Source: Massospora cicadina (taxonomy: Eukaryota > Entomophthoromycota > Entomophthoromycetes > Entomophthorales > Entomophthoraceae). Taken from it: DNA of 64,000 nucleotides. The notes under the pieces were generated by a model. The model did not search any database, was not told the DNA's origin, and saw nothing but the letters and a program-made list of their open reading frames with translations. Position 1 is the first letter of the stretch. Each line of letters opens with the position of its first letter. Where the stretch lies: assembly GCA_022478985.1 (NCBI GenBank), contig JAKSZP010009636.1, positions 1-64,000 of the forward strand, given 5' to 3'. This document shows positions 13,939 to 25,145 of the stretch, piece after piece. Both the position numbers and the translations under genes were made by a program.

Positions 13939-16900
13939 TTACCCTCTCCTCCTTCTTAAGCTCCACCCCCCTCCAGGGGCGTTCGCTAAGGAGAAGTTCT
14001 TATGTGCGGGTGGCAACTTCATAGCAGCAATGGCTGGCTTGAGCTTTGATCCTGCAGCCTCAGGGAAACGATTATGGAATGATTTGATCAGTTCTTGGGC
14101 ATGTACACAGTCATTTGCTGGCACCCAACTGTTCTCAGCCGCGTCAAACCCCTTCCAGGATACCAGGTACTTGAGACGTAGCTTAACCCTGTGGGAGGCT
14201 ACTATTTCCTCCACTTCCCATTCTGGCGCCCCATCCACGAGATAAACCTTGGGAGTCGCAGGTGGGGGTCCTCAAACAACGTCAATTTGCTCTCAAGAAA
14301 GATGGAGAAGATCCAGAATGTGGAGGGAAGATCCAACTGGTATGAGGCATGACCCACCTTTCTAACTACACGGTAAGGAGAAATCCTCTTTGGACCCATC
14401 TTTTTGCATGGCTGCTTGATAGGGATGTTGCAAGTATCAAGCATCACAAGATCCCCTTCCTTGTACACTGGGCCCACTCAGCACTTTCCATTGGTGTTCT
14501 CCTTATAAACTAGCATAGCCGCCTCCAAACTTGTGGACACCCCTGGTGGACCTTCTTGATGGTCTTAGCAAAGTCCACCACCACTTCCACTTTGGAACCA
14601 CAGATGGTCTACATGTTAAAAGCAGGGTTAAAGCCATGGTTGGCGAAGAAGGGTGAAAAACCAATTGACAAATGCAACATGTTGTTGTAGCTAAACTGGG
14701 CCATGGAAAGATGGGGAACCCAATCTGAATGATCTGCAGCGGTGTAAAAACGCATAAATTGTTCCAAGCACTTGTTTACTCTCTTGGTCTGCCCATCTGA
14801 TCAAGGGTGATAGGCAGTTGAATGGCAAGGGTGAATATGGAGAGGCTTACAAAACTCTTCCCAGAAGACGGAGGTGAACTGGGGACCCCAGTCACTAATG
14901 ATTTCTTGAGGGGCCCCATGAAGCACATATACATGTGTGACAAAGAGCCTGGCCATCTCAGCAGCGGTTATGGTCGTTCTTCAAGGAATAAAGTGGGCGA
15001 ACTTTGTAAAGCGGTCTACCACCACCATGATGGCATCATAACCATCCAAAACAGGTAATTTTACAATGAAATCCACCAATAGGGAGGTCCAGGGCCCTTC
15101 CGCCTTTTGGACTGGTACCAATAATCCCGCTAAAGGTTGCCAATTGGGTTTCATTTGATTGCAGATCAGGAACTCTTTACAGTACCGCCCCACCTGATCA
15201 GGCATGCCCTTCCAATTGTAAGTGCGTTGTATCAACTCCAAGGTCTTTGCTTTCCCAAGTGACCAATGGTGATTCCGTCATGATGGTCCCAGATGATTTC
15301 TAGGCGCAGTGGTCCAGTAGGAACCCATAGGCGCCCCTGAAACCACACCATCTCATCCTTTACATAATAACCCATGAATAAGCCCTCCTGATTCAGAGCA
15401 CTCTTAGCGAGAACAACAGTATATTCAGCTGATAACAGCTGAGAAAGAGCTACCTTTCTGAACATACTATATTCTGTTGCATTTTCCAGAGGTGCGAGCT
15501 CTGGCATGTTGACCATGGAATCAGGAAGTTGAGGAAGAATCTTAATCAGTGGAATCATCAACCGAGTGTTGTGAATTTCTACCTCCTTTGGATCAGGAGT
15601 CAAAGCAGGTTGCAGCTTAAAGCATCCGCCAAACCATTCTCCTTGCCCTTGGTGAACTCCTAGGAAAATGCAAATTAAGCAAGGGTCTCATGCCAATGGG
15701 TCTGCCGTGGAGTTAGGACATGAGAAGCGCGGTAGTACAACAAGGCCCAGTGGTCTGTGCGTACCCAGAATGGTTGGGAGGAGCCATGTAAGTGGTGACG
15801 CCAATAAGCCAGCGCCTCCACCACTGCTAAAAACTCCTTGTCATAAACGGCTTAATTAAACTCAGGCAGAGACAATCTTCTAGAAAAAATATCCCACCGG
15901 ATGCTCAGTCCCATCATTGCCCACCTGTAACAAGGCAGCTGCAATGGCAAAGTTGGAAGCATCAGAAGGCACAATGAACTCCTTTGCAGGGTCGACATGA
16001 CAAAGGATGGATGTAAATAACTGGGTGCACTTCACCGCTTGGAAAGCATATTCCAAAATGGGGAACCACTGAAGCACCTTAGCACCGCTGGCCTTATACA
16101 AGGGTGCTGCCACTTCAGAGAGATTGGGCGTGAACTTCTTGAGGAACGTACATGTCCTCAAAAAGCTCCTCAATTCCTTGACTGAGGTGCGGGTGGGCCA
16201 CTCACGAATATCCTTCTCCTTGTCTGGAGTTATCATATGGCCTTGGTCAAAAACGACGTTGCCCAGAAAAGTGACCTAGGACTTGAAAAATTCACATTTA
16301 CTAATCTTGAGTTTAAGGCGAGCAGCCCTCAATCTCTCCACCACATGTCAAAGGTGTACTGCATGTGATTCCTGATAAGGGGAAAACACCAGGATATCAT
16401 ACATGTAGGAAACCGCGCATACCCCCAACAAGTGCCCCAACGCAGCATCAATGCGGCGTTGAAAGATGGCAGGGGCATTTTTTTAGCCCAAAGTACATGA
16501 CCTGGAACTGGAAAATTTCATTTCCTGGTGCAGAATGCAGTTAACCACTCTTGGCCCTTCTTTATCCGGATTTGATTGAACGCATTGAGGCAATACAACT
16601 TGGAGAAAACTTTTGCCTTTTCTACATAACGCGCAATCGGGAATCTAAAGGGATGGGATGAAGGTTGGGTACAGTCACATTGTTTAAATTTCCGTAATTG
16701 ACACAAGGGTGTAATGTTCCATTGGCCTTCTCCACAAAGAGAAGCAGGGAACAGACAAGGGAGGTACGCTGAAAGATGGCACCTTTGGCCAACTGCTCCT
16801 TCACCCACACATCTAAAGCCTCTTCCTCCCAGACAGTCAATGGGTAAATGGGGGAAGATATATGCACCAGATCCACAGTGAGTTTAAAATCGATCAAACT

Positions 16901-18130
16901 CAGAATGATCTGGTAGTGTACTAGCGAAGCTGCATCAAAAGAAGATGTCAGCTCCTCCAAACAGGAAGGTAAGGAGAGATCCACAGAGGGCTTCAGCATA
17001 GGGGCAAGATAAGGAGTGTGATCATCGGGCCAATGGGGTAATTTGCCCTGGGCGTTATCATCTGACAAAGGAACAATCAACTGGTGACCGTTTATCAAAG
17101 ACAAGGATAGAGTGTTTTCTTTCAAATTAGTCCTATCGTCAAACTTTCTCTACCACTCTAAACCCAAAATAATGGGGAACAAGGGGTTTTTGATCTCTTT
17201 CTTTGGTCGGACAGAAGATAGGAGCTCACCTGTAAGTCAACTAACCCCATGACGTTCAGTGTGGGAATACCTTGAGAAGCCCCACCTCTAACTATACCAC
17301 CTGGTGAGTAACTCAACTCCAGGTAGTCAGCAAGGTCTTGGTCAATAAAATTATTTGAAGAACGGTATCCACCAAAATAGTTATGCTGAACTTCCCAAAA
17401 GGGGATGTAAGGGCAGCGGTCAATAAGAAGTATCCAGAATGGGATTTATTCAAAGCAGAAAACGCCACCATCTCACCAGAAAATTCATCCTCTGGCTTGA
17501 ACAAGCCTTCAGGTATGTTTTGGAATCATAGAAGGGGGAGGGATAGTGGGCCACTCTTACTACTGAGGCCACATATCCCACCCCACCTTCTGCAGGTGCA
17601 TATACATCTTTATATTTAAAATGCAGTTCCTTTTCCACTTTCTGAGTGCCCCAGATCATGATAGGGGGCCAAACGAGGGTTCTCAAGGGTAATCTGATAT
17701 ACCGGAATAGGGTCCTCATCCAGGCCATATGAGCATATAAACGGCTCATTTTGGGATAAATCACTCACATTATAAAACGCGTTTTCAGGCTCCAGCAAAC
17801 CAACACCTATTCTAATGGTTTGGTGTGCATCGTTATCTAGGGCCATCACCCCCAAGCCCAGAACTGATGCATTGGCATGCACCCCAGAAATGTCTTGGGA
17901 AGAAAAATGTTAACAGGGTCCCATTTTTGGTTAAATTTGGGTCAGACCCTCCTATGCTCTCAATTTCTGCCGAGATGGGGAGAAAATCAGTGGGAAGCAC
18001 CTCACAACACAAGGAAATATTACTAGTCGAGGACACAGTATACATAGGGGTGACCACAGGTGACATCATCGTGGCAGAATTGTCTGAAACCTTTAATTCA
18101 TTCTTGGGGATAGACCCCATTCAGTTTTGA
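13939..18130 (-). pseudogene. pol: G1 pol: protease, RT, RNase H, integrase, chromodomain (broken)
   Basis: Domains in minus-strand order. Leader protein about 17,882-17,450 (LGVMALDN, VGYVASVVRVAHYPSPFYDS). Protease near 17,360, with the DTGAS motif destroyed (VDT then frame loss). RT 16,900-16,250 (YPLTVWEEEALDVWVKEQLA, NAFNQIRIKKGQEWLTAF). RNase H about 16,000-15,600 (SDASNFAIAAALLQVG). Zinc-binding plus catalytic integrase 15,300-14,550 (YNWKGMPDQVGRYCKEFLIC, IVKLPVLDGYDAIMVVVDRF, ISDWGPQF). GPY/F-like segment 14,477-14,240 (KKMGPKRISPYRVVRKVG). Chromodomain 14,238-14,080 (EVEEIVASHRV, YLVSWKGFDAAENSWVP). The RT active box is YMYD (about 16,398), and there are several stops and frameshifts. 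Confidence 0.9.
14080..14238 (-). other. Chromodomain at the integrase C-terminus of G1
   Basis: EVEEIVASHRVKLRLKYLVS followed by WKGFDAAENSWVP fits the chromodomain consensus, with the aromatic positions and the E-x-SW-x-P end intact. In chromoviruses this domain binds modified histone H3 or other chromatin marks and steers integration. It is the best-preserved chromodomain of the four gypsy copies. Confidence 0.85.
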
Positions 18131-18710
18131 ATTCAGAAGAACTTGAAGGTTTAGAAGGATAAGATTCCTTAATTTTAAGAGATGTGCACAACTTTTTGGC
18201 TTCCATATTTATAGGGTTCATTCCAATGATGGCCAAATCACTTGGCCCATTCTGGGTTGTGGTGAGGAAACTACCTCAAAGGGTTTTGACAAGATGATCG
18301 AAGTTGGAAGGGGCGACTGCTAAGTTAGGGTGTTTTGCATTGGTATGTCCAGGATAAATGGAGAAACGACATCTTAACCTCATTGGTTAATGGCAAAGCC
18401 TGGGCTTTTTGCAGAATTCATGTAAATATGCTTTCATCAGCCAACCTGCTTGATGCAGTGAAAAGAACTCATAGAAGAAATGGAGGGATGCTCTGTCAGG
18501 ATGACTCTGCTCCAAGACCTGCTCCAAGCCCTCCACTGTTCTCCACAGGAGTGGCTGGGTGCAGAATACTACAAAACCAGTCAGCTGCTTCTGGAGACAA
18601 CCAGGACAACAGATCCACTCCTCACAAAAGCGGACATGAGCCAGACAAATAATTTTCTAAAGAGGGTTTTAGCTCAAGGGAATCCAAGGCCTGGTGAATT
18701 TCCAATTAAA
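17930..18710 (-). other. Extra ~0.8-kb leader segment found only in G1
   Basis: From the LTR to the first shared leader peptide (ALDN motif) G1 has about 1,090 nt, whereas G2, G3 and G4 have about 310-345 nt. The extra part is broken in every frame. A minus-strand stretch reads AIIGMNPINMEAKKLCTSL and looks once-coding. It could be an ancestral gag lost from the others, or a captured segment. No capsid motif or zinc knuckle is recognisable. Confidence 0.5.
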
Positions 18711-18955
18711 TCTTGGTAGAAAGGCGTGGAATAGTGACAACAGGATTGCAAAAATTCTGAGACCACCAGATATGAGCAGGAAGGGTGGGCACTTCCCAAT
18801 TGGTAGTTGCAATAATAACGCTGAGATGCACCAAAATTAAACCAAATGAGAAAACTGTGGTGGGCATCATTGTGGCAGTGATAAACGGCCAGCGCACCCA
18901 GTTTACTAATAACAAAAGTTCCACATGGATAATTCTCATGCACGTATAATAAAAA

Positions 18956-18969
18956 GGTTGGTTGACTAA
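18956..18969 (-). promoter_or_regulatory. Primer-binding site of G1
   Basis: Minus-strand TTAGTCAACCAACC next to the LTR end. It pairs at 9 of 11 core positions with GTTGGTCAACT in G1's own LTRs (24,672-24,682 on the plus strand). It differs from the G3 site by a TG to CA change. Confidence 0.55.
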
Positions 18970-19173
18970 TGTTAAGAGAGTGTCTGTAACTCTCTCGTTC
19001 CCAGTAAGGTGGTGTGGGATGCAAACCCACACTGCTTGAAAACTAGCCATTAGGAGAAAGGAAATTAAGGCACCTCAAATGGTACCTGTACAAAAGGGAC
19101 CCAAGGCAAGGGTATAGAGCGCGATATACAGTACCAGGTAAGTGAGAAACAACACAGCTTGAGTGGATCATAG
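18970..19173 (-). repeat. 5' LTR of G1, 3' piece
   Basis: LTR end (TGTTAAGAGAGTGTCTGTAA on the plus strand) up to the LINE insertion. Together with 24,442-25,140 it rebuilds one LTR of about 890 bp. Confidence 0.9.
19161..19173. repeat. Target-site duplication of LINE L-c, low side
   Basis: GAGTGGATCATAG here versus GAGTGGACCATAG at 24,442-24,454: 13 bp with one difference. In the uninterrupted LTR at 13,236-13,250 the sequence occurs once. Confidence 0.85.
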
Positions 19174-19229
19174 ATTTGATTTATTGTGGGGAAGGCCGAC
19201 CATGGGACAGACACTTCCGAAAATGACTC

Positions 19230-22200
19230 AGACGAGACAAAACTTAGTACCAGGGGAGGCACCCCAGAGAAGCGATGCTATCTCTTGTTGCCAGCAGGAA
19301 CGCCACTTATGGGAAGGGGAGGGAACGTGTGTAGGGGACGTAGCCACTATTGAGCACGTGTGGAGGAAGGGGTCTGATTTGATGAACCAGACTGGGAACC
19401 AGGAGGAGACCAGCTGTTGGCGACGCAGTGGGAGATATCCAAACATCCACGCTTGAAAGTGATCCACCAATGAGACTGGAATCTGTGGACAGCTTCAGGG
19501 AGGGTGGGGATGGATCCAGCGATGGCATCCAAGACAATCGTGTGGATAGTCCACATGGCGATTGCAACCACCAGAGCACGGAGGGAGGGTGGGAGGGGGA
19601 GGCCATTGATGAAGCAAACATATCTCTTGACAGACTGAAGATATGTGTTTGATCCTGGCCTAGCAGACGTTGGACTTTGCGCTATATTACTTTAGAGGTG
19701 GGGCACTTCTCCAGGCGGTGAAACAGCGTTCCATACTGGCCACACATGACACAGGATGAGTGTAAAGCATTAGAGCGCTCAGCTGTACGATACACCCGCC
19801 TCAGGCAGCGCCACACATGGGAGCGGACTTGAGGCTGCAACAGAGGATGGTGTGCGTATTTCCAGATAGTCTTTTGGGTCTCAATGGAATAAGGGATGTC
19901 CATCATGTCCAGGTAGTCCACCCTGGATAGGACTTGGGGTCGAATGGGGATCACGCCATCATGGATGGGTAGCCCCTGTACCTCTTGTGAACTGAGGAGA
20001 GGGGCGGCCTCTTTGGGTTGTATGTCCACTAGTACAAATTCTCCACTCTGTGCATCGCATGGAGAGTAGGATTCGTTTGTAGTGAGTTTTGGTCCCGTGA
20101 GGACCTGTGGCTGATGTGTGTGATGCGAGGTATTTCATCAGGGAGTGGGGGTTTGATGGATTGTTGAGGCCCAAGGCTCAGGAGAAGTTGGAGCGGGCCG
20201 CGCGGGACCAGTGTTGGGATGGGAGTGTAGGAGTAGTGACGGCCGCAATCCAGGTGCCCAGGATCTTGGCGGCATGGGCTTTGAAGTCAAGTAGGCCATG
20301 ACACCATGATGATGAGGGCCAAACATGACCTCTAGCCGTACTGGTGGAGGGCGGCCTGACCAAAGCCAACCTTGTAGCAAAGCATACAGGGATTTGAAGA
20401 AGCTTGGGGAGAAGGGGATGGCGTGGGCTCCAAACCAGACTTTGGATAGGAGCATAGAGTTGGCAAGAACAACCCTGCCAGTGAGGGTAGTAGGGTGGGC
20501 TCTGAGAGAGGCGATTCGCTTCGTCACGTTGTCCAGTATATGGCACTCCATTACTGCTGGTGCGTATCCGCCTGCCTCCAACCACATGCCCAGATGGCAT
20601 ACTGGTCCTATGGTAGGTCGTGGCACAAAGGGGAGCACCAGTGGAGCGGTGTGTTTTGATTTAGTAAGGCGTGGACGTGGGTGAGCAGATTCGCTGGGTT
20701 GGGAACTACTTGCTGGGGCCCAGCAGTTCTGAAACTGACCAAGGAGGATGATTTCAGTTTTGGAGGCGTTCAGTGCCACGTTGCTTACCCGGGAATATTC
20801 CTGGATGAGGGCTTCAAGCGCGCGTGCATCTTTGTTATTAGACACCCCCACCACGCAATCATCTGCAAATGCCATCATCTTGACTGGGGTTTGGCCTGGC
20901 ACATGGACCCCAGTGAGTTGGGCATTCACATTTCGCAGTAGTGGGTCAAGGCTGAAGTTGTATAAGAGTGGGCTCAGGGGGTCCCCTTGTCGCAGGCCCC
21001 TTTGAGGATGGACTACTTCCGTTAGGAAACCTGGGCTGCGCACTGCCATTGTTGCAGATTCCGTGAGCAGCATCACCCAGTTAATGAAGCGGGGAGGTAG
21101 GCGGAATTGTTGGAGGCAGGCCCTAAGGTATTCCCAGTTTACTCTATCATAGGCCTTTTGTTGGTCCAAGAATACAAGTGCCCCAGAGGCTGTGGACTGA
21201 CACACATTAGCCACAGAGTGCACATTATCCCAAATCGACCTTCTGGGGATGAAACCAAATTATTCTGGGGAGATGGTGGCAGATGCTACAGTCCCTAAAC
21301 GGTTAGCCATGATTTTTGTTAAAATTTTGGTGTCTGTGTTTGTTAGAGAAATGGGGCGCCAGTTGGCTAAATTTAACCTATCCCCTTTCTTGAAGAGTGT
21401 GACCGTAAAGGCCTCATGTCCTCCTGGTAGGAGGCACGTTTCCATCAGGCTTTGGTTGAGTGAGGCTAGCAGCAATGGGGATATATATTTAAAATATTTT
21501 TTGTAGAACTCATATGGAATGCCATCTGGGCCTGGGCATTTTCAGTTTGGCGCACTGTGAATGGTAGTCCATAATTTTTTCGGAGTAATTAAATTCATTA
21601 TTTCTGGGTATCAGAAAATGGTGTGGATATGAGCTCTGTCAAGAAATTCCGCCATTTTAGCCAGCTGAATTGGTTTGGCTCGGTATAACTCAGAGTAATA
21701 TCTTTGCATTTTGATTGCCACTTCAGCCGGTGTGTCCACAATAGAATTATCCGATCTTTGCACCTGTGTGCAGGCCACGCTCTGGCGTGGTACAAAAATT
21801 TTTTGAAGAAGTATGCGGTGCACTTGTCACCTTTAGTGATGCATGTGGCCCTGTATTGGACACAAACCCGATGTTTGTGTTGCCTTTCAAGTGCGTTGAG
21901 GTGGGCGGCTGCCTCCACCCACTTCTGGCCCCATGCAGGGCTATATCCTGAGGCTGGAATGTTGGACTCCAAGTGGGCCAATTCCGCCAGCGCGTGCGAT
22001 ATAACCGCTGATGTGGCTCGTGAACGTCTGGATGAGAGATGGCGATAGTGGCAGATGATGTCTTCTTTGAAAGTTGCCCATTTGGAAATGGGGTCCACAC
22101 AAAACGGTGCAACAAATGATTTTGCCAAAGTTGCCTCTTCCACCCACGTGGAAAATCCTGGCGACGCGAGCTCTGAGGGGCAGATTTTGCACCAATGTGG

Positions 22201-22860
22201 GGCCTTTGCAACTGTGATGGGTAAGTGGTATGTTATCGAGACCAGTTGGTGGTCAGAGAATTCCATTTTCATTGTTTTGAAGTGGGAGATGTGGGGTTGG
22301 AATTTCGCCGGCGCTAGAATAAGGTCAATGCAGGTCATGGACCTTAATTGGCCATTGTGGATGTGGGGACGCGTCATGTTTTTGAGCAGTGGGGCCTGTC
22401 GTGGCAGCGCATCCATTAACCCAAGGGTGGCTTTTAGAACGCATAGTTCTACGTGACCCTGTGGGGTGTGGGGTGAGGGCGGCCACCGGTCTGTTGGTGA
22501 GGTTAGCCAACAGTTCATGTCGCCAATTAGGAAAGAATTGGGGGGTAGCGGAAGGGATTTGACCAATGAGAAAAATTCCTGACGTTCTTATGCACCGTTT
22601 GGGGTGTAAATGTTGATGATTGTGTGTGCAACATCGGCCCATGAGAAGGTGACAATGAGCACTCGGCCATTTAGGAATGTTTCTGAAGATGTAAATTTGA
22701 AAAAATTGTTTTTCTGAATTAGCACCCCACAGTGCTTTGACCAAAAGGATAGGGATGGTAGGAGCATTGTTTTCTAAGCTTTCTCGGAACCTTGTGGACA
22801 GTGGGACTCCTGGATGGCCAGGATATCCACAGGTAAATTGTTTTGTAAAAAACTCAGTTT
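19230..22860 (-). pseudogene. LINE L-c ORF2: AP endonuclease, reverse transcriptase, C-terminal Cys/His motif
   Basis: The endonuclease part reads VDILAIQESHC (about 22,825), GDMNCWLTSPTDRW (about 22,520) and FSDHQLVSITYHLP (about 22,250) in a long frame 22,566-21,598. RT begins GPDGIPYEFY (about 21,530) and reads FKKGDRLNLANWRPISLTN. A CAA-to-TAA stop follows (about 21,266), then a 361-codon open frame 21,223-20,138 with LVFLDQQKAYDRVNWEYL, LRQGDPLSPLLYNFSLDPLL and FADD at 20,858-20,869. The C-terminal part (20,029-19,682) has CVMCGQYGTLFHRLEKC. Stops and frameshifts are few relative to L-b. Architecture is L1/Tx1-like. Confidence 0.9.
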
Positions 22861-22861
22861 C

Positions 22862-24344
22862 CTAGCTCAGGATGGGGAGGCCTTGAGTCCGGCAATATTC
22901 AGCATCCCTAGAGTGAAGGTTTCCCCATTGCACCTTAGGTGTGAGGGGTGGGCCTCCGGGCCCACCAGCCTCTTCCAGGTCCCCACGGGCTTTCACAGCA
23001 GCATGGGTATTAGCAGCAACACTATCAGGGTTTTTGTTAATTTTTGCGGAAAGAGTCACATTGGCTTTGGCCTTCACTTTTTGTTTTCCCGACGTTGGAC
23101 AAATTTTTTGCGGTGCGGATAAGTTTGGTGCACCGTCGAGTGGGGCAAAAAAATTTTCGTTTGGGATAGGTCCCAAGTCAGTTTCAACCAGGGCTTGGGT
23201 GCAGCGATTGGGTGAGATCAAATCTCCCATCAGATCCTCAGATTGAGTGGCCCATTTGGCATGGGCCTCCCAATCTGATTGGGTGATGGATTCCCGAGTT
23301 GCTTCCGCCGCGAAGGTCTCCATATCCTCCTGGCGTTGTGAGTGTGGGATGGTGGTGGTGACCTTGGCCACTTCCTTGGCCGCGGTCCTATGGTCCTGCT
23401 TGGCCTCCTTCCGCTCCTGCAGGGAGATGGGCTTTACCAATAGATAGCAGCCTTGTGCTCCCCACGGGAAAGCCTCCTTGGTGCTTGCAGTTGGTTTGTA
23501 GTGTGCCTCTCCGCTGGCCATGGCCACCAAGGGGTGCTCTTGGAATGTGACGCCCTCTTTGATGGGGCATGTGTGCGCCTTATGGCCAAACGCATCACAG
23601 TGGGTGCAAATGGGGGGCGCGCTGTCCACGGTTACCTGGAATGGGTGGGTGGTGTGCCCTGCGATGTCAATAAAGGTGGAGTGTGGGATCTGGGTTAGGT
23701 CCTTCACGATCTCCTCAGATGGGGTCAGAACTGCGATGGCTTTGCCAGTGCACAGGTGTGGCATCAGTGTTAAACGTTGCATTTTGAAAGATTGTATTTC
23801 GCCATATATGGCGAGACCATCTTTCAGGTGTTGCTCCAAAATGTCACGTTTTACCGTAGTAGGCAAAAAGTCAAACGTGAGGAAAATTTGGTTTGATTTT
23901 GTCCATCTGGTGCGTTTAGTTTTGATGACCCATTGCCCTTTGGGGAGGTCAACCACTATGCGCACCGCTGCAGCCTCGTCTGCTGTTATTTTGCTTTTGA
24001 AACCTAGGTCCAGCCAACCGCGTGACATGGAGTGAGGTGCAACGTACACCACGGTTGGGAAAATTTTGTGTACATCTTCACAAAATTTTTCCCATAGGGC
24101 CATTTTTTGGATGTCCAGATACACACGGAATCCGAATTCCACCAACAAAAGTGGCTGGGAATGTGGCGTGTTGATGTACTGGTTGCATCGTGCTTGCCAC
24201 ACAAGTATCTCTGGTGAAATTGTGACCGCCAGTTTTTTGATTTTTTTCTATTCCACTGGATTCTCCGGGGCGTTTTCAAATGTTAGAGGCTGCAGGCCTT
24301 CCGCCTGCTCCTCTTGCCTTGCTTGCCCAACTGCTCCCAGACAT
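22862..24344 (-). pseudogene. LINE L-c ORF1: zinc-knuckle RNA-binding protein
   Basis: ATG at 24,344-24,342 (MSGSSWASK). A frameshift and an in-frame TAG (about 24,250) precede a long open stretch 24,202-22,862. That stretch holds VYLDIQKMALWEKFCEDVHK, KTKRTRWTKSNQIFLTFDFL and the intact CCHC knuckle CTHCDAFGHKAHTC (C-x2-C-x4-H-x4-C, about 23,610). A Lys/Ala-rich region (QERKEAKQDHRTAAKEVAKV) and a basic tail follow. Knuckle and basic tail fit an ORF1 protein that coats LINE RNA. It ends just before the endonuclease frame. Confidence 0.87.
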
Positions 24345-24441
24345 GGGCGCAGACTAATCCCCTCTATGAGATTATCAAACTAGATTTAGTCTTGAATTGA
24401 ATGGGTTGCAAAAGTGTTTGCAACGAGAAAGAAAAGTTTTT

Positions 24442-25140
24442 GAGTGGACCATAGAGGGGAGTCCATAATCAAGTGTAAATCGGTGCCAGTAGGCTTGGGT
24501 GCCTCAATCTGGAGGGGATCTTAGTGGCCCAAGGGAGCACCTGGGATTTTTTTAAATTGAGATAGGATGTTGTGGCCAACATAGTTGGAGACCACCTCAA
24601 AGAGGTCCACCCCCAAGTTCACCCAAGGAACCATAAGTAAATGTAAAATAACGGTTATATTTATTAGAGAAAGTTGACCAACAAGAAATGTTGGTTGCAA
24701 AAACATATTTAAAGCGGGTCAGGGTAATCAAGGTTCTGTTGAAGTGTGCCCAAGCCTTGATTCTCCAATAGACAGATGCTCCCATCCATTTTGGTAAAAT
24801 ACACCAAAAGTGCCTTTACTTGAGTGATCAATTAAAGCTGTATTCTACCTGAGCACATAATTTGTAAATCAAATGAAATTTGAATCCTTGTTCTTCAATT
24901 ACCAAATCAAACCATCTTCGTTCATTATGTAGATCATTCACTTCAGTGCCTGGGCCAATATAAGGGGCTGGGCGTTTTGCACCCCATCAGTACCAACCTG
25001 GGCATACTTGGCTTGTGCCCAGCGTTGGTCTAAGGTGTGTTTCAGGTCAGGAAGAGCCTGAAGTTTCACCTTCTGGGCCTCCTGTCGCTCAGCCTTATCT
25101 TTGGTGTTGGTTCCCACTATTAAGTCATCCAACCATGACA
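24442..25140 (-). repeat. 5' LTR of G1, 5' piece (includes promoter)
   Basis: Minus-strand start TGTCATGGTTGGATGACTTA. It contains the TATA-like CTTTAAATATG (complement of 24,704-24,714) and, about 25 nt on, TGTTGGTCAACTTT (complement of 24,672-24,682), the segment complementary to the family's primer-binding site. The first 200 bp hold the conserved Pol-tail frame LDDLIVGTN...GRQEAQKVKLQALPDL. Confidence 0.88.
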
Positions 25141-25145
25141 GTTGG
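25141..25145. repeat. 5-bp target duplication GTTGG of G1, high-coordinate side
   Basis: Perfect partner of 13,042-13,046; beyond it the G2 leader resumes. Confidence 0.85.

Larger units (their letters stand above)
19174..24441 (-). mobile_element. LINE L-c, full length, best-preserved copy
   Basis: 5,268 bp inserted in the G1 5' LTR and flanked by a 13-bp duplication. The minus-strand 5' end begins about CTCAAAAACTTTTCTTTC, ORF1 starts at 24,344, and ORF2 runs from about 22,860 to 19,230. The 3' end is CATGGTCGGCCTTCCCCACA plus AATAAATCAAAT. There is no long poly-A, so the family uses a short specific 3' terminus. Confidence 0.93.
13047..25140 (-). mobile_element. Ty3/gypsy chromovirus G1, split by LINE L-c
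   Basis: Minus-strand element inserted in the G2 leader. The 3' LTR is 13,047-13,938 and the internal region 13,939-18,969. The 5' LTR is 18,970-19,173 plus 24,442-25,140, split by LINE L-c. LTR lengths are 892 and about 890 bp. GTTGG duplications flank it. The internal region is about 5.0 kb, roughly 0.8 kb longer than in G3, because of an extra segment at about 17,930-18,710. Confidence 0.92.

Noticed and set aside
20325..21005. Plus-strand open frames opposite the LINE reverse transcriptase
   Set aside because: Antisense shadows of the 361-codon L-c ORF2 frame.
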